Positions 8,274-16,988 of a stretch of DNA of 64,000 bases are shown here, piece by piece (position 1 is the stretch's first letter; the number at the start of each line of letters is the position of its first letter). The translations under genes and the position numbers were made by a program. The stretch is from G020354785 sp964461435 (GTDB lineage Bacteria; Bacteroidota; Bacteroidia; Bacteroidales; UBA10428). The stretch lies in NCBI GenBank assembly GCA_964461435.1, contig CAYWUI010000014.1, forward strand, positions 1 through 64,000, given 5' to 3'. The notes below the pieces were generated by a model. The model made no database searches and was not told the DNA's origin. It worked only from the letters and a program-made list of their open reading frames with translations.

Positions 8274-9359
8274 ATGAAAAAAATTTTTGTTTCAGGATGT
8301 TATGATATTTTACACGCCGGCCATATTCAGTTCTTCACTGAAGCCAAAGCCCTGGGAGATCACTTGATAGTATGCTTTGCTTCAGACGAGGTTTTATGGA
8401 AACACAAAAAACGCCGCCCCTCGATACCGCAGGAGCATAAAAAAGCTCTTATCCAGGCATTTGAAATGGTTGACGATGTTGTCATAGGTACAAATATGGA
8501 AATAGGATTGGATTTTAAAGACCATTTTCTCAATATTAAACCTGATATTCTGGCTGTCACTGAAGATGACCAGTATACGGGAAAAAAACGCAAATTGTGC
8601 TCCCTGACCGGAGCTCAATATTATGTACTGCCAAAAACTCCGCCTAAATTTGAGCCTGTATCTACGACCAGTATTGTAAAATGGATTCGTGCACCCCAGG
8701 AAGCACCGCTAAGGGTCGACTTCGCCGGGGGATGGCTTGATGTGCCACGCTTTGCAAAAGCAGGCGGTTTCGTGGTAAATTGTGCCATATCGCCCCTTGT
8801 CTCTTTGCAAAGCTGGGACTATGAGAAAAGGTCCGGACTGGGAGGGAGTGGGGCATGGGCACTCCTTAACGGTGAGGACGGGGTTGACAGTGAGCTGAGA
8901 CTGGGCGTAGGCTGGCAGGATCCTGCGGTTATCCAGGAAACGGGTTTGTGCGTATGGCATAGCGGAAAGCGTCCCCGGCTGCATATTAAACTTAGCGGCA
9001 ACATGTTAAAAGGGCTTATGGCTCTGTACTATACCAAATGCGAACACGACACACCCAGCGTCGCAGAAAAAAAGCGTAACTATGAACTGATATTCAGGGC
9101 CAGCCAGGTTGCTGCCAGTGCAGTACTGACTGAAGACCTTTATAAGCTGGCTGAGGCTGTGGGAATGAGCTACAAGGCACAAACAGAAGAAGGAATGAAT
9201 GCCCTTGTTGAGGCTAAAAATTGCCTCGCCCGTAAGTATTGCGGGGGCGGCTGGGGTGGCTATGCCCTGTACATCTTCTCAGCCGTCACAGACCGCGATG
9301 CCTTTGTCACCAGGTATGCCCAGGCTATAGCAATTGAACCTTATATCAGAAAATTTTAA
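8274..9359 (+). CDS. Nucleotidyltransferase-GHMP kinase fusion protein
   Basis: 361 residues with two joined domains. Residues 1-138 form a cytidylyltransferase-like domain: GCYDILHAGHIQF at 8-20 with the HxGH nucleotide site, and STTSIV at 130-135 matching the ISTTxI motif of TagD/HldE-type enzymes. Residues 140-361 look like a sugar kinase of the GHMP family: PLRVDFAGGWLDVP at 145-158 (substrate motif), GLGGSGAWAL at 188-197 (phosphate loop) and CGGGWGGYAL at 323-332 (motif 3). The likely job is phosphorylation of a sugar or polyol plus nucleotide activation, analogous to HldE (which uses a PfkB-type kinase) or Fkp. The substrate is unknown. At about 220 residues the kinase part is shorter than typical GHMP kinases (about 300). 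Confidence 0.75.
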   Translation: MKKIFVSGCYDILHAGHIQFFTEAKALGDHLIVCFASDEVLWKHKKRRPSIPQEHKKALIQAFEMVDDVVIGTNMEIGLDFKDHFLNIKPDILAVTEDDQYTGKKRKLCSLTGAQYYVLPKTPPKFEPVSTTSIVKWIRAPQEAPLRVDFAGGWLDVPRFAKAGGFVVNCAISPLVSLQSWDYEKRSGLGGSGAWALLNGEDGVDSELRLGVGWQDPAVIQETGLCVWHSGKRPRLHIKLSGNMLKGLMALYYTKCEHDTPSVAEKKRNYELIFRASQVAASAVLTEDLYKLAEAVGMSYKAQTEEGMNALVEAKNCLARKYCGGGWGGYALYIFSAVTDRDAFVTRYAQAIAIEPYIRKF

Positions 9360-9399
9360 TTTTATCATTACATTATTAACAACAAAATAAATTCTGAAT

Positions 9400-9804
9400 A
9401 TGGTTGGTACACTTAACGAAGTTTTAATCGATTCTATTCTTGAGACACTGCCACTTGAATTTTCTGTAATAGATAAAAATGATAAAGTGCTTGCCTGGAA
9501 CAGGCATGGCACAAGATTATTTAAAAGGCCTGTGGCTGTTATTGGACGCGATGTCAGGGACTGCCATCCTAAAAAGAGCCTGCACCTGGTAGAAAAGCTT
9601 CTGGAAGAAATGAAATCAGGCGAAAGGGATAAAGCCAGGTTCTGGATTGATCTTGATATTGATGATGCCGGTTCCCCGCGGAAAATTATGATCGAATATT
9701 ATGCTCTGCGTGACAAAGATGGTAAGTACCTTGGCTGCGTGGAAGCTACACAGGATATTACGGACATTCAGAAGCTTGAAGGACAAAAGAGGCTGCTTGA
9801 TTAA
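9400..9804 (+). CDS. PAS-domain protein, DUF438/PAS_10-like
   Basis: 134 residues, essentially a single PAS domain. LETLPLEFSVIDKNDKVLAWN is the start of the fold; the signature FKRPVAVIGRDVRDCHPKKS (residues 41-60) and RFWIDL are typical of the PAS domain at the C-terminus of DUF438 proteins. No output domain (kinase, cyclase, DNA binding) follows, and the protein ends soon after the TQDITDIQ motif that normally links a PAS domain to an effector. It may work as a stand-alone sensor or adaptor. It lies 40 bp after the fusion gene on the same strand, which may mean co-transcription. A repeat copy follows immediately. Confidence 0.75.
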   Translation: MVGTLNEVLIDSILETLPLEFSVIDKNDKVLAWNRHGTRLFKRPVAVIGRDVRDCHPKKSLHLVEKLLEEMKSGERDKARFWIDLDIDDAGSPRKIMIEYYALRDKDGKYLGCVEATQDITDIQKLEGQKRLLD

Positions 9805-9820
9805 CCCACACAGGGAATAT

Positions 9821-9896
9821 AGGGGAAGCGCCCATATAATATGGATCGCACCTATATAATAGAGATAGCGCCAAAAAAAATACGGGCGTTGTCCCT
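9821..9896. repeat. Dispersed inverted-repeat element, copy B
   Basis: A 76-bp unit with imperfect terminal inverted repeats: AGGGGAAGCGCCCATAT at 9821-9837 and ATACGGGCGTTGTCCCT at 9880-9896. Between them is an AT-rich centre with a further partial copy. More degenerate than copy A at 8111. It lies between the PAS gene and the small T9SS protein gene. Confidence 0.75.
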
Positions 9897-9924
9897 CTTT
9901 TTAAATTAAAAATTGGAGGTAATT

Positions 9925-10389
9925 ATGTGCAAAAAAACTGTCTTTATCCTGATATTTTCATGTTGCTATTTTAGTCTCGTTCATTCACAATCAATGAAAA
10001 TAAAAAAGAATGACGGAACTGTAATTACTTATAATATTAATGAAATTAAGAAAATAACATTCAGCACAATAACAATTTCTGAAGATCAGCAGAAAAAAGA
10101 ATATCCGGCTGAATCATTGTCATCACCCGAAAATTATCCCAATCCTTTTAATTCATCTACAACTATTAGTTATAATATTCCGCAAACCGGGGATGTTGAA
10201 ATTTCAATATATGATTTGAAAGGACAAAGAATAAAAACATATCAAATTGGCAAAACTCCTCCCGGAAATTATTATCTGGAGTGGGACGGCAAAAATGAAA
10301 ATGGTCAAAAAGTAATTAGTGGCACTTATATTTATAAGATAATTTATAATGGGACAATACGAAGTAATAAAATGTTATTAATAAAATAA
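9925..10389 (+). CDS. Small secreted protein with a T9SS type A sorting domain
   Basis: 154 residues from ATG 9925. A longer reading from TTG 9913 is rejected because GGAGGT at 9915-9920, a strong Shine-Dalgarno sequence, sits correctly before 9925. A signal peptide covers about residues 1-22 (CKKTVFILIFSCCYFSLVHS). A short DGTVITYNINEIKKITF motif follows. The C-terminal 80 residues are a FlgD-like / T9SS C-terminal domain: NYPNPFNSSTTISY, EISIYDLKGQ, WDGKNENGQKVISGTYIYKI and a final MLLIK. Nothing lies between the two parts, so this is almost only an export signal plus sorting domain; it may be a truncated relative of a larger surface protein or a small surface protein in its own right. Confidence 0.8.
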   Translation: MCKKTVFILIFSCCYFSLVHSQSMKIKKNDGTVITYNINEIKKITFSTITISEDQQKKEYPAESLSSPENYPNPFNSSTTISYNIPQTGDVEISIYDLKGQRIKTYQIGKTPPGNYYLEWDGKNENGQKVISGTYIYKIIYNGTIRSNKMLLIK

Positions 10390-10404
10390 TAAAATATTTA
10401 TCCG

Positions 10405-11598
10405 ATGAAAAGCATAGTTTGTTCATTCATTATTATAATTTTTTTATTCCCGTTGGCTGCCGGGCAAACAATATATATACAAACAACTGATGGTACCGAT
10501 TCATATGACTTATCTGAAATTGATGATTTGACTTTTGAATACACTTCAGCCAAGGCTTATCTTTTATCAAAGATTGCTACACTGTACCCTGATAATTCAT
10601 TTGGTTTAAGGTTCTTTCCTGATTTAGCCGTAACGGTTATAAATGAAAGAGACGCATATCCCTTTCGCATGTTTGTTGTGGCAGGTGTCACAACCTATCT
10701 TTTTGAGGGAGATTCTATAGAAAATATTACAAATGTAACCGAAGTATTATCAAAAGGTGATCCTGGTGAGTTTGACAACGGTTATGCGGGAATAGGCGGA
10801 GTTTATTATCACACTGACGGAAAAATGTATGCCCTTTATCATGGAGAAGATCATGAAGATATGCCTGTGTTTCCAAATGGGATAGCCGGATTCTATGCCT
10901 CTGTAGGTCTTGCAATTTCCGAAGACAACGGACTCAGTTTTACTAAAGCAGGTCCGGTCATAACCTGCCAGAAAGATAAATATTGGGAAAGTTTTCCTGA
11001 TCAACCCGACAGAGGTTCGGGTGCTCCTTGTTGTATTAAAAGCAGGGACAGCAAATATCTGTATGCTTATTATGGTGATGCTTCACGGGTTGACTGGAGA
11101 GGAGTTCAGATTTTCATGGCACGGGCAGATATATCCTCAGATCCGCCGGTAGCAGGCAACTGGCATAAATATTATAATGGGAGCTTCTCACAACCCGGAA
11201 TAGGGGGACTTGACAGTCCGGTTATAACAGTTATTGATAAAAATTATGCAAGTTCTGGAAACCCATTTGTAACATATTCCGATTATCTCGATAAGTACAT
11301 TATGTTTTATGACGTCGATGACTGGTACTCAAGAGAATACTTCGGAGAGTTCGGATACTCGGGAACATATGTAGCATATTCTGATGACGGTATAAACTGG
11401 TATAACCATGAAAGAATCATTAGCGGTATTGCGGCTCCAATAGTCGGAGAGCCTATGTCCTGGCATCCTGCAATTATCTGGGATGATTCAAATGAGCAGG
11501 AAGGATTACTCGTCTATTCTTACAGCAGCAGCTGGGGCCTTGGTGAAGGTCTTATTCCACACTACATGGTCAGCCAGAGAATAAAATTTGAAAAGTAA
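10405..11598 (+). CDS. Secreted beta-propeller protein, possibly glycosidase-like
   Basis: 397 residues, signal peptide about 1-20 (cleavage before Gln21). Next comes the same short N-terminal motif as its neighbour (TTDGTDSYDLSEIDDLTFEY). The remainder has beta-propeller features of GH43/sialidase-like proteins: ISEDNGLSF and YSDDGINWY, resembling Asp-box turns, plus many aromatic and acidic residues (GEDHEDMP, YYGDASRVDWRG, YDVDDWY). A glycan-binding or hydrolysing role is an inference, and no catalytic acid can be assigned. No T9SS tail is seen. It starts 15 bp after the small T9SS protein gene, so the two probably form an operon. Confidence 0.65.
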   Translation: MKSIVCSFIIIIFLFPLAAGQTIYIQTTDGTDSYDLSEIDDLTFEYTSAKAYLLSKIATLYPDNSFGLRFFPDLAVTVINERDAYPFRMFVVAGVTTYLFEGDSIENITNVTEVLSKGDPGEFDNGYAGIGGVYYHTDGKMYALYHGEDHEDMPVFPNGIAGFYASVGLAISEDNGLSFTKAGPVITCQKDKYWESFPDQPDRGSGAPCCIKSRDSKYLYAYYGDASRVDWRGVQIFMARADISSDPPVAGNWHKYYNGSFSQPGIGGLDSPVITVIDKNYASSGNPFVTYSDYLDKYIMFYDVDDWYSREYFGEFGYSGTYVAYSDDGINWYNHERIISGIAAPIVGEPMSWHPAIIWDDSNEQEGLLVYSYSSSWGLGEGLIPHYMVSQRIKFEK

Positions 11599-11603
11599 AT
11601 TAA

Positions 11604-12164
11604 TTATTCCCTTATGACCCTGACTTCCCCGTTGAGCCCGAGCTTTATTATGCCCGACGGCTTTGCTTTTGTCAAATCATCCTGCCTGTAGCTCACCACG
11701 TAATCTACAGAATTGATTATCTCTTTGCTTATTTCGGCATATGTCCGGGGAGCCGGGGTCCCGCTTATATTGGCTGATGTTGATACAACAGGCCTTTTAT
11801 ACTGCTGTATAAGCTTTTTACAGAAATTGTCCTTTACGATCCTGATCCCAACAGATCCGTCACCTCCGAACAGGCTGGACGCAAGATTCCTGGCTCCCGG
11901 ATAAATTATTGTAAGGGAATTCACGGCTGCCTCAATTAACTCCCCTGCTATATCAGGAACCTCTGCATACCTCTCCAGGCGATCAAGTGAGTCAAGCAAC
12001 ACAAGCATACCTTCCTTGTCCCCGCTTTTTTTTATTTCATATACACGCTCAACGGCTTTCTCATTTGTAGCGTCACAACCTATGCCCCATATGGTATCGG
12101 TGGGATATAAAATTGTGCCTCCCTGCTGCAGCACTTTTAAGGCCGACTGAATATCCTTATCCAC
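11604..12164 (-). CDS. tsaC: L-threonylcarbamoyladenylate synthase (TsaC/YrdC family)
   Basis: Makes threonylcarbamoyl-AMP from Thr, bicarbonate and ATP, the first step of t6A37 tRNA modification. 186 residues, a YrdC domain without the extra C-terminal Sua5 domain. Seen: GGTILYPTDTIWGIGCDA near the N-terminus, the KKSGDKEGMLVLL segment, and the conserved PVVSTSANISGTPAP loop. It overlaps the upstream glycosyltransferase gene by 8 bp, suggesting translational coupling, and converges with the gene ending at 11598 with only 5 bp between them. Confidence 0.92.
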   Translation of the reverse strand: MDKDIQSALKVLQQGGTILYPTDTIWGIGCDATNEKAVERVYEIKKSGDKEGMLVLLDSLDRLERYAEVPDIAGELIEAAVNSLTIIYPGARNLASSLFGGDGSVGIRIVKDNFCKKLIQQYKRPVVSTSANISGTPAPRTYAEISKEIINSVDYVVSYRQDDLTKAKPSGIIKLGLNGEVRVIRE

Positions 12165-13281
12165 TTTTCAACAGGTTTTTATAAGCATTTATAATATTCG
12201 TTGCCACGATATTGTCATTAAATTTCTGTACATAACCGTATCCTTCACTGGCCATTCTTTTACGTAATCCCGAATCTTCGACCACCCTTTTTATTGCATC
12301 AGCAAGCTCTTCAATATTAAAGGGATCAACATATAAAGATGAAGGTCCTCCCGCCTCAGGGAAACAACCATATTTTGATGTTATTACGGGTGTCTTTGAA
12401 TACAGAGCCTCAATAACAGGTATGCCAAATCCTTCAAAAACCGAAGGGTAAACAAATACATATGCCGCCTGGTATATTGCCGGCAAATCCTCATTTACTA
12501 TCGATTCCAGGAAATATACTTCCCTTTCTTTACTCTGGTCAATATATTTTTTTACTTTTTTATAATAGCCTGTTCTGGCTCCAATTACAACCAGTGGCAA
12601 TTTCAGCTTTCCGGCATCCATCGCTTTTAACAGTGATAACAGGTTCTTTCGCTCTTCGATAGTTCCTACATATAATACGTAAGATTCAGGGAATCCGTAT
12701 TTTTTTCTTATCCTCTCTTTTTCAGCATTATTTAATTCTTTTCTGAAAACCGGGTTACAGCCCTGGTATATAACTTTTATCCGGGATTCATCAATGCCAA
12801 AAAAATTTTTTATGTCATTTGCCGTCTGCTTGCTGACAGCTATCACCAGGTCGGCAATCTTACAGGCATATCTGAATTTCCTTTGATATATCTTCCTGTC
12901 AGCGTACCTATACAGATGCGGAAATCTTAAGAAGATCAGGTCATGAACTGTAACTGCAGTTTTTATGCCTGATTTATGAATATTGTACGGAAGTTCGTGA
13001 CTAAGGCCGTGAAAAATATCCGGTTTATCTTTTTTTACCTGCCCTGCAAGCGAAAAACTTCTCCAGTAGCCTGGAAAGTTCCTGTGAATAAATCCTGCGG
13101 GTTCTTTAATAATAAACTTTCCTTCAGTAGCCTTAAAAAGGCAGCCCTTCACGGAAGGAGTATATAAAACGTATTCATTTTCAGGGAAATATGAGTACAA
13201 TGCACGCAGGACATTCCTGCTGTAATTTCCCAGTCCGCTTATATTAAAAAAAGCACGCTTGGCATCAAAACCGATTTTCAT
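12157..13281 (-). CDS. Glycosyltransferase family 4 (GT-B fold)
   Basis: 374 residues. N-terminal Rossmann half MKIGFDAKRAFFNISGLGNYSRN, with the GLGNYSR acceptor-side loop of GT4 enzymes; C-terminal half with YVGTIEERKNL and the EX7E donor motif EGFGIPVIE at about 281-290, followed by VITSKYGCFPEAGG. It transfers a sugar from an activated nucleotide sugar (mannosyltransferase-like by resemblance), probably for envelope polysaccharide or LPS. Donor and acceptor cannot be read. It is a lone glycosyltransferase coupled to tsaC, not part of a visible polysaccharide cluster. Confidence 0.85.
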   Translation of the reverse strand: MKIGFDAKRAFFNISGLGNYSRNVLRALYSYFPENEYVLYTPSVKGCLFKATEGKFIIKEPAGFIHRNFPGYWRSFSLAGQVKKDKPDIFHGLSHELPYNIHKSGIKTAVTVHDLIFLRFPHLYRYADRKIYQRKFRYACKIADLVIAVSKQTANDIKNFFGIDESRIKVIYQGCNPVFRKELNNAEKERIRKKYGFPESYVLYVGTIEERKNLLSLLKAMDAGKLKLPLVVIGARTGYYKKVKKYIDQSKEREVYFLESIVNEDLPAIYQAAYVFVYPSVFEGFGIPVIEALYSKTPVITSKYGCFPEAGGPSSLYVDPFNIEELADAIKRVVEDSGLRKRMASEGYGYVQKFNDNIVATNIINAYKNLLKSG

Positions 13282-13394
13282 AAAAAATATCTTTATTACA
13301 CCTGGTATAATAAATATACAACCTTATATCAGCTATCCTTCCCTTACAAAATGTGAAACATTAGAAATAGCTATCATGAGCAGGCTATCTTATA

Positions 13395-14627
13395 TTATAA
13401 CCGTATATTCTTTATCCTCTCCATAGCTTCAAGCACATTATCGCGCAACGCGAAGGCTGAAAACCTTAAATAACCTTCTCCTGAAGGTCCGAAACCGGAA
13501 CCCGGCGTAGCTACGACGTTTGCATCTCTCAACAGTTTGTCAAAAAGCTTCCACGAATCAATATCTTTTGTTGATTTTACCCATACATACGGGGCATTTA
13601 TCCCTCCATAGACCCTGAATGGCAGTTGCGACAATTTTTCCCTCATTATCCTGGCGTTTTCCATATAATATTGAATGACTTCACTTACCTCCTTTCTGCC
13701 GGCCTCGGAATAGACAGCATATGCTGCCTTCTGCACCGGATATGACGTCCCGTTAAATTTTGTCGACTGCCTCCTGTACCATAATGAATGTAACGGGTAC
13801 CTGTCACCTTTTGGTGTCAGAACCATCAGCTCTTTAGGTATAACTGCATATGCACACCTTGTGCCGGTAAACCCTGCTGTTTTAGAAAAACTCCTGAACT
13901 CAACAGCCACTTTCCTTGCTCCTTCTATCTCGTATATAGAATGGGGTATTTTATCGTCCTGTATGTAAGCCTCATAAGCCGAGTCATAAAGAATAACCGA
14001 ATTGCCGGAAGCAGCATAATCAACCCATTTCTTTAAATCCTCCTTTGAAGCCGTGGCCCCCGTCGGATTATTAGGAAAACATAAATAAATTATATCTGCT
14101 TTTTCCCGTGGTATATCAGGAATAAAATTATTGTCCTCGGTACACGGCATATATATAATACCTTCGAAATAGCCATTATCCTGCATTTTCCCTGTACGCC
14201 CCGCCATTACCGAAGTATCAACATATACAGGATATACAGGATCAGTAATGGCTATCCTGTTATCATTGCCAAATATTTCCTGTATATTACCCGTATCACT
14301 CTTGGAACCGTCAGAAATAAATACTTCATCAATATCTATCTTTACGCCCCTGCTATTATAATCATTTTTTACTATCGCCTCCCTCAAAAATCTGTATCCC
14401 TCATACGGACCGTAGCCCCTGAATGTTTTAATCTTTGACATCTCATCGACGCCTTCATGGAATGCCTTGATAACCGAGGGTACCAGCGGAAGGGTAACAT
14501 CCCCGATGCCCATCTTTATTATCTTACTTGCAGGATTAATCCTGGTATATTCATTCATTCTCCTTTCAATCTCCGGAAATAAATAACCTGCCTGTAATTT
14601 TAAATAATTTTCGTTTATCTTCGCCAT
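13395..14627 (-). CDS. dapL: LL-diaminopimelate aminotransferase
   Basis: Converts tetrahydrodipicolinate directly to LL-DAP with glutamate as amino donor, bypassing DapC, DapD and DapE. 410 residues from the chosen start MAKINENYLKLQ (14627). A longer reading from 14708 adds a 27-residue tail that overlaps the divergent lysA gene and is not family-like. Seen: GIGDVTLPL, FPNNPTGA, DSAYEAYI and the PLP lysine in FRSFSKTAGFTGTR (Lys249). It is divergent from lysA, dapF, aroA and aroC, so a DAP/lysine locus is apparent. Confidence 0.95.
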   Translation of the reverse strand: MAKINENYLKLQAGYLFPEIERRMNEYTRINPASKIIKMGIGDVTLPLVPSVIKAFHEGVDEMSKIKTFRGYGPYEGYRFLREAIVKNDYNSRGVKIDIDEVFISDGSKSDTGNIQEIFGNDNRIAITDPVYPVYVDTSVMAGRTGKMQDNGYFEGIIYMPCTEDNNFIPDIPREKADIIYLCFPNNPTGATASKEDLKKWVDYAASGNSVILYDSAYEAYIQDDKIPHSIYEIEGARKVAVEFRSFSKTAGFTGTRCAYAVIPKELMVLTPKGDRYPLHSLWYRRQSTKFNGTSYPVQKAAYAVYSEAGRKEVSEVIQYYMENARIMREKLSQLPFRVYGGINAPYVWVKSTKDIDSWKLFDKLLRDANVVATPGSGFGPSGEGYLRFSAFALRDNVLEAMERIKNIRL

Positions 14628-14689
14628 GATTTTTGTTTTAAAACGGGAGTAAATATACTCAACAAATTTAAAATAATTGAACTGCAGGA

Positions 14690-15943
14690 ATGAATTACCT
14701 TTATGCAAAAATAAGCAAGGAATTAAACTTCTACGGTAATACCAGTCCGGTTGAGCTTACTGAAAAATACGGCAGCCCTTTATATGTATACAACGAATCA
14801 ATCCTCAGAAGCAGGTGCAAAGAGATTACAAAAATTATTGACTATCCCCATTTTGTTGTAAACTATTCACCAAAGGCAAACAGCAATGTCGAGATATTAA
14901 AAATTGTAAGGGACGAAGGATTATCTGTCGATGCGGTTTCTGCCGGAGAAATATATGTTAATCTTAAAGCGGGCTTCAGCCCTGAGCAGATTTTTTACGT
15001 CTGCAACAATGTGTCTGCGGAAGAATTATCTTATGCTTTTCAGTCCGGTGTTAAAATAAGCGTGGATTCCGTTTCGCAATTAGAGTTATTCGGAAAATTA
15101 AATCCCGGAGGGGACGTTGCCGTCAGAATAAATCCGGGAATAGGGACAGGTCATCACAGTAAGGTTATAACAGGCGGCCATGGCACAAAATTCGGCATTG
15201 ACATAAAACATGTGGAGGACGTAAAGAATATTCTCGCCAGCTATGATCTTAAACTTACCGGTATTAACCAGCATATAGGTTCATTATTTATGGACTCGGA
15301 AGCATATCTGACAAGTTCAGCAATAATACTGGATATAGCCGGACAGTTTGAGAGCCTGCAATTCATTGATTTTGGCGGCGGCTTCGGCATACCCTATAAA
15401 AAGCAAAACAATGAGAAGCGCCTGGACCTGCAAGCACTGGGTAAAAAGCTTACCCGCATGATTGATAACTGGACCGGAATATATGGAAGGCAAATTACAT
15501 TTATCGTCGAGCCCGGCAGGTATATTATTGCCGAATGCGGCATACTGCTCGGTGCGGTAAATGCAATAAAATTAAACCATGATATTAAATATATAGGTAC
15601 TGATATCGGATTCAATGTTCTGCCCCGGCCAATGCTTTATGATTCACATCACGACATTGAAATATACAGAAAGGATTCAACCCCGTCCAAAAAGTCCGAG
15701 AGCATCTGGATCGTCGGGAATCTTTGCGAAAGTGGGGATATAGTGGCAAAAGACAGGATTCTTCCTGAAATTTATGAGAATGACATTATTGGCATACTGG
15801 ATTCAGGAGCCTACGCCTATTCAATGAGTTCAAATTATAACAACAGGTTAAGGCCTGCCGAAGTGCTGATAGATGTCAATGGTAACGACAGGCTGATAAG
15901 GAAAAGAGAATCGTTTGAGGATTTAGTGGATAATTTTATTTAG
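14690..15943 (+). CDS. lysA: Diaminopimelate decarboxylase
   Basis: PLP enzyme that decarboxylates meso-DAP to L-lysine. 417 residues. PLP lysine in NYSPKANSN (Lys62), then SAGEIYV, the HIGS motif in QHIGSLFMD, the Gly-rich FIDFGGGFGIPY, EPGRYIIAECG, the catalytic Cys region LCESGD and the terminal DSGAYAYSMSSNYN. All expected fold-type III motifs are present. Followed after 32 bp by dapF, so lysA and dapF are probably one operon. Confidence 0.96.
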   Translation: MNYLYAKISKELNFYGNTSPVELTEKYGSPLYVYNESILRSRCKEITKIIDYPHFVVNYSPKANSNVEILKIVRDEGLSVDAVSAGEIYVNLKAGFSPEQIFYVCNNVSAEELSYAFQSGVKISVDSVSQLELFGKLNPGGDVAVRINPGIGTGHHSKVITGGHGTKFGIDIKHVEDVKNILASYDLKLTGINQHIGSLFMDSEAYLTSSAIILDIAGQFESLQFIDFGGGFGIPYKKQNNEKRLDLQALGKKLTRMIDNWTGIYGRQITFIVEPGRYIIAECGILLGAVNAIKLNHDIKYIGTDIGFNVLPRPMLYDSHHDIEIYRKDSTPSKKSESIWIVGNLCESGDIVAKDRILPEIYENDIIGILDSGAYAYSMSSNYNNRLRPAEVLIDVNGNDRLIRKRESFEDLVDNFI

Positions 15944-15975
15944 CTTTAGGTAGTCTTTAAAATGTTCATCGACAA

Positions 15976-16854
15976 ATGGAAAAAAATTTCTTTGTAAAAT
16001 CGCACGGATTAGGAAATGAATATATAGTCCTTGATAGCGAAAATATAAGTTTCACTCTTGCCGGTAATGCTGTCAGGCGCATTTGTAATGTCAATTACGG
16101 AATTGGTACTGACGGTGTTTTATTAAAAGTAACCTCGGAGAAAGCAGACTTCGGACTGAAGATCTATAATCCCGACGGTTCGGAAGCCGAGAAAAGCGGC
16201 AACGGACTGAGGATTTTCTGTAAATTTTTATATGATTATAAGTTTAGCGAAAATGAAAAATTCTCTGTCGAAACCCCCGGAGGGATTGTTAAGGCAGAAA
16301 TCATGGAAGAAGAGAACAAACGTGCAAAAACTATAAGGATTGATATGGGCAAAGCCATTTTTACAAGCAGGGATATACCTGTTAATTCTGATAAAAATGA
16401 ATTCATTGCTCAGAGCTTAACCGCCGGAGATAAGAAATATGAGGTTAGCTGTGTATCGGTAGGAAATCCTCACTGTGTGATAATAAAAGATGAGCTTGAT
16501 ATCAGTGAAATAAAAAAATACGGGCCTTTACTTGAAAATCATATTCTTTTTCCAAATCGCATAAATGTACAATTTGTTAAAATAATATCTGAAAATCTTG
16601 TTGAAATATTAATCTGGGAGAGAGGTGCGGGTTACACCCTTGCTTCGGGCAGTTCTTCATGTGCTGTTGCCAGCATACTTGTCAAACGCGGATTGGCTGA
16701 CAGGCATCTTATGGTAAAAATGCAGGGAGGAATACTGACCATTGAAATTGATAATGGATGGAACCTGCGTATGACAGGTGAAGTACGGGAAATTGCCAGT
16801 GGCATATTATCAGGTGAACTGATAGATGATTTGGAAATCAGACTGTCTGAATAA
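15976..16854 (+). CDS. dapF: Diaminopimelate epimerase family protein with both catalytic cysteines replaced
   Basis: 292 residues, DapF fold throughout: HGLGNEYIVLD, IYNPDGSEAEKSGNGLR, VGNPHCV, ERGAGYTLASGSSSC. In E. coli DapF the acid/base pair is Cys73 (QCGNG) and Cys217 (ACGSG). Here both positions are Ser (Ser74 in KSGNG, Ser224 in ASGSS), and E. coli Glu208 (GAGET) is Tyr220. The active-site His (E. coli 159) is kept as His166. Context, after lysA and opposite dapL, predicts LL-DAP to meso-DAP epimerization. Either it works with Ser, or it has another substrate and a second dapF exists elsewhere. The catalytic replacements are read by my own alignment. Confidence 0.85.
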   Translation: MEKNFFVKSHGLGNEYIVLDSENISFTLAGNAVRRICNVNYGIGTDGVLLKVTSEKADFGLKIYNPDGSEAEKSGNGLRIFCKFLYDYKFSENEKFSVETPGGIVKAEIMEEENKRAKTIRIDMGKAIFTSRDIPVNSDKNEFIAQSLTAGDKKYEVSCVSVGNPHCVIIKDELDISEIKKYGPLLENHILFPNRINVQFVKIISENLVEILIWERGAGYTLASGSSSCAVASILVKRGLADRHLMVKMQGGILTIEIDNGWNLRMTGEVREIASGILSGELIDDLEIRLSE

Positions 16855-16988
16855 GCATAAATAGGCACAAAAGACGTTAATTCATTAATCAATACTTATT
16901 AGAAAAGGCATATAATATTTATTTGTATAAAAACCACTGATTCATTATTTTCACCGAGATTTTGTTCAGCCATATAATTTAAATAAAA

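Noticed and set aside
9821..9896. Repeat copies interpreted as simple terminators
   Set aside because: The ends are 40-60 bp apart with long AT-rich interiors, and copy A sits in a divergent promoter region, which does not suit a terminator.
9913..9924. TTG start at 9913 for the small T9SS protein
   Set aside because: The TTG overlaps the Shine-Dalgarno region of the ATG at 9925, which has the proper spacing.
13395..14708. Extended dapL start at 14708
   Set aside because: The added residues overlap the divergent lysA coding region and are not family-like; MAKINENYLKLQ at 14627 fits.
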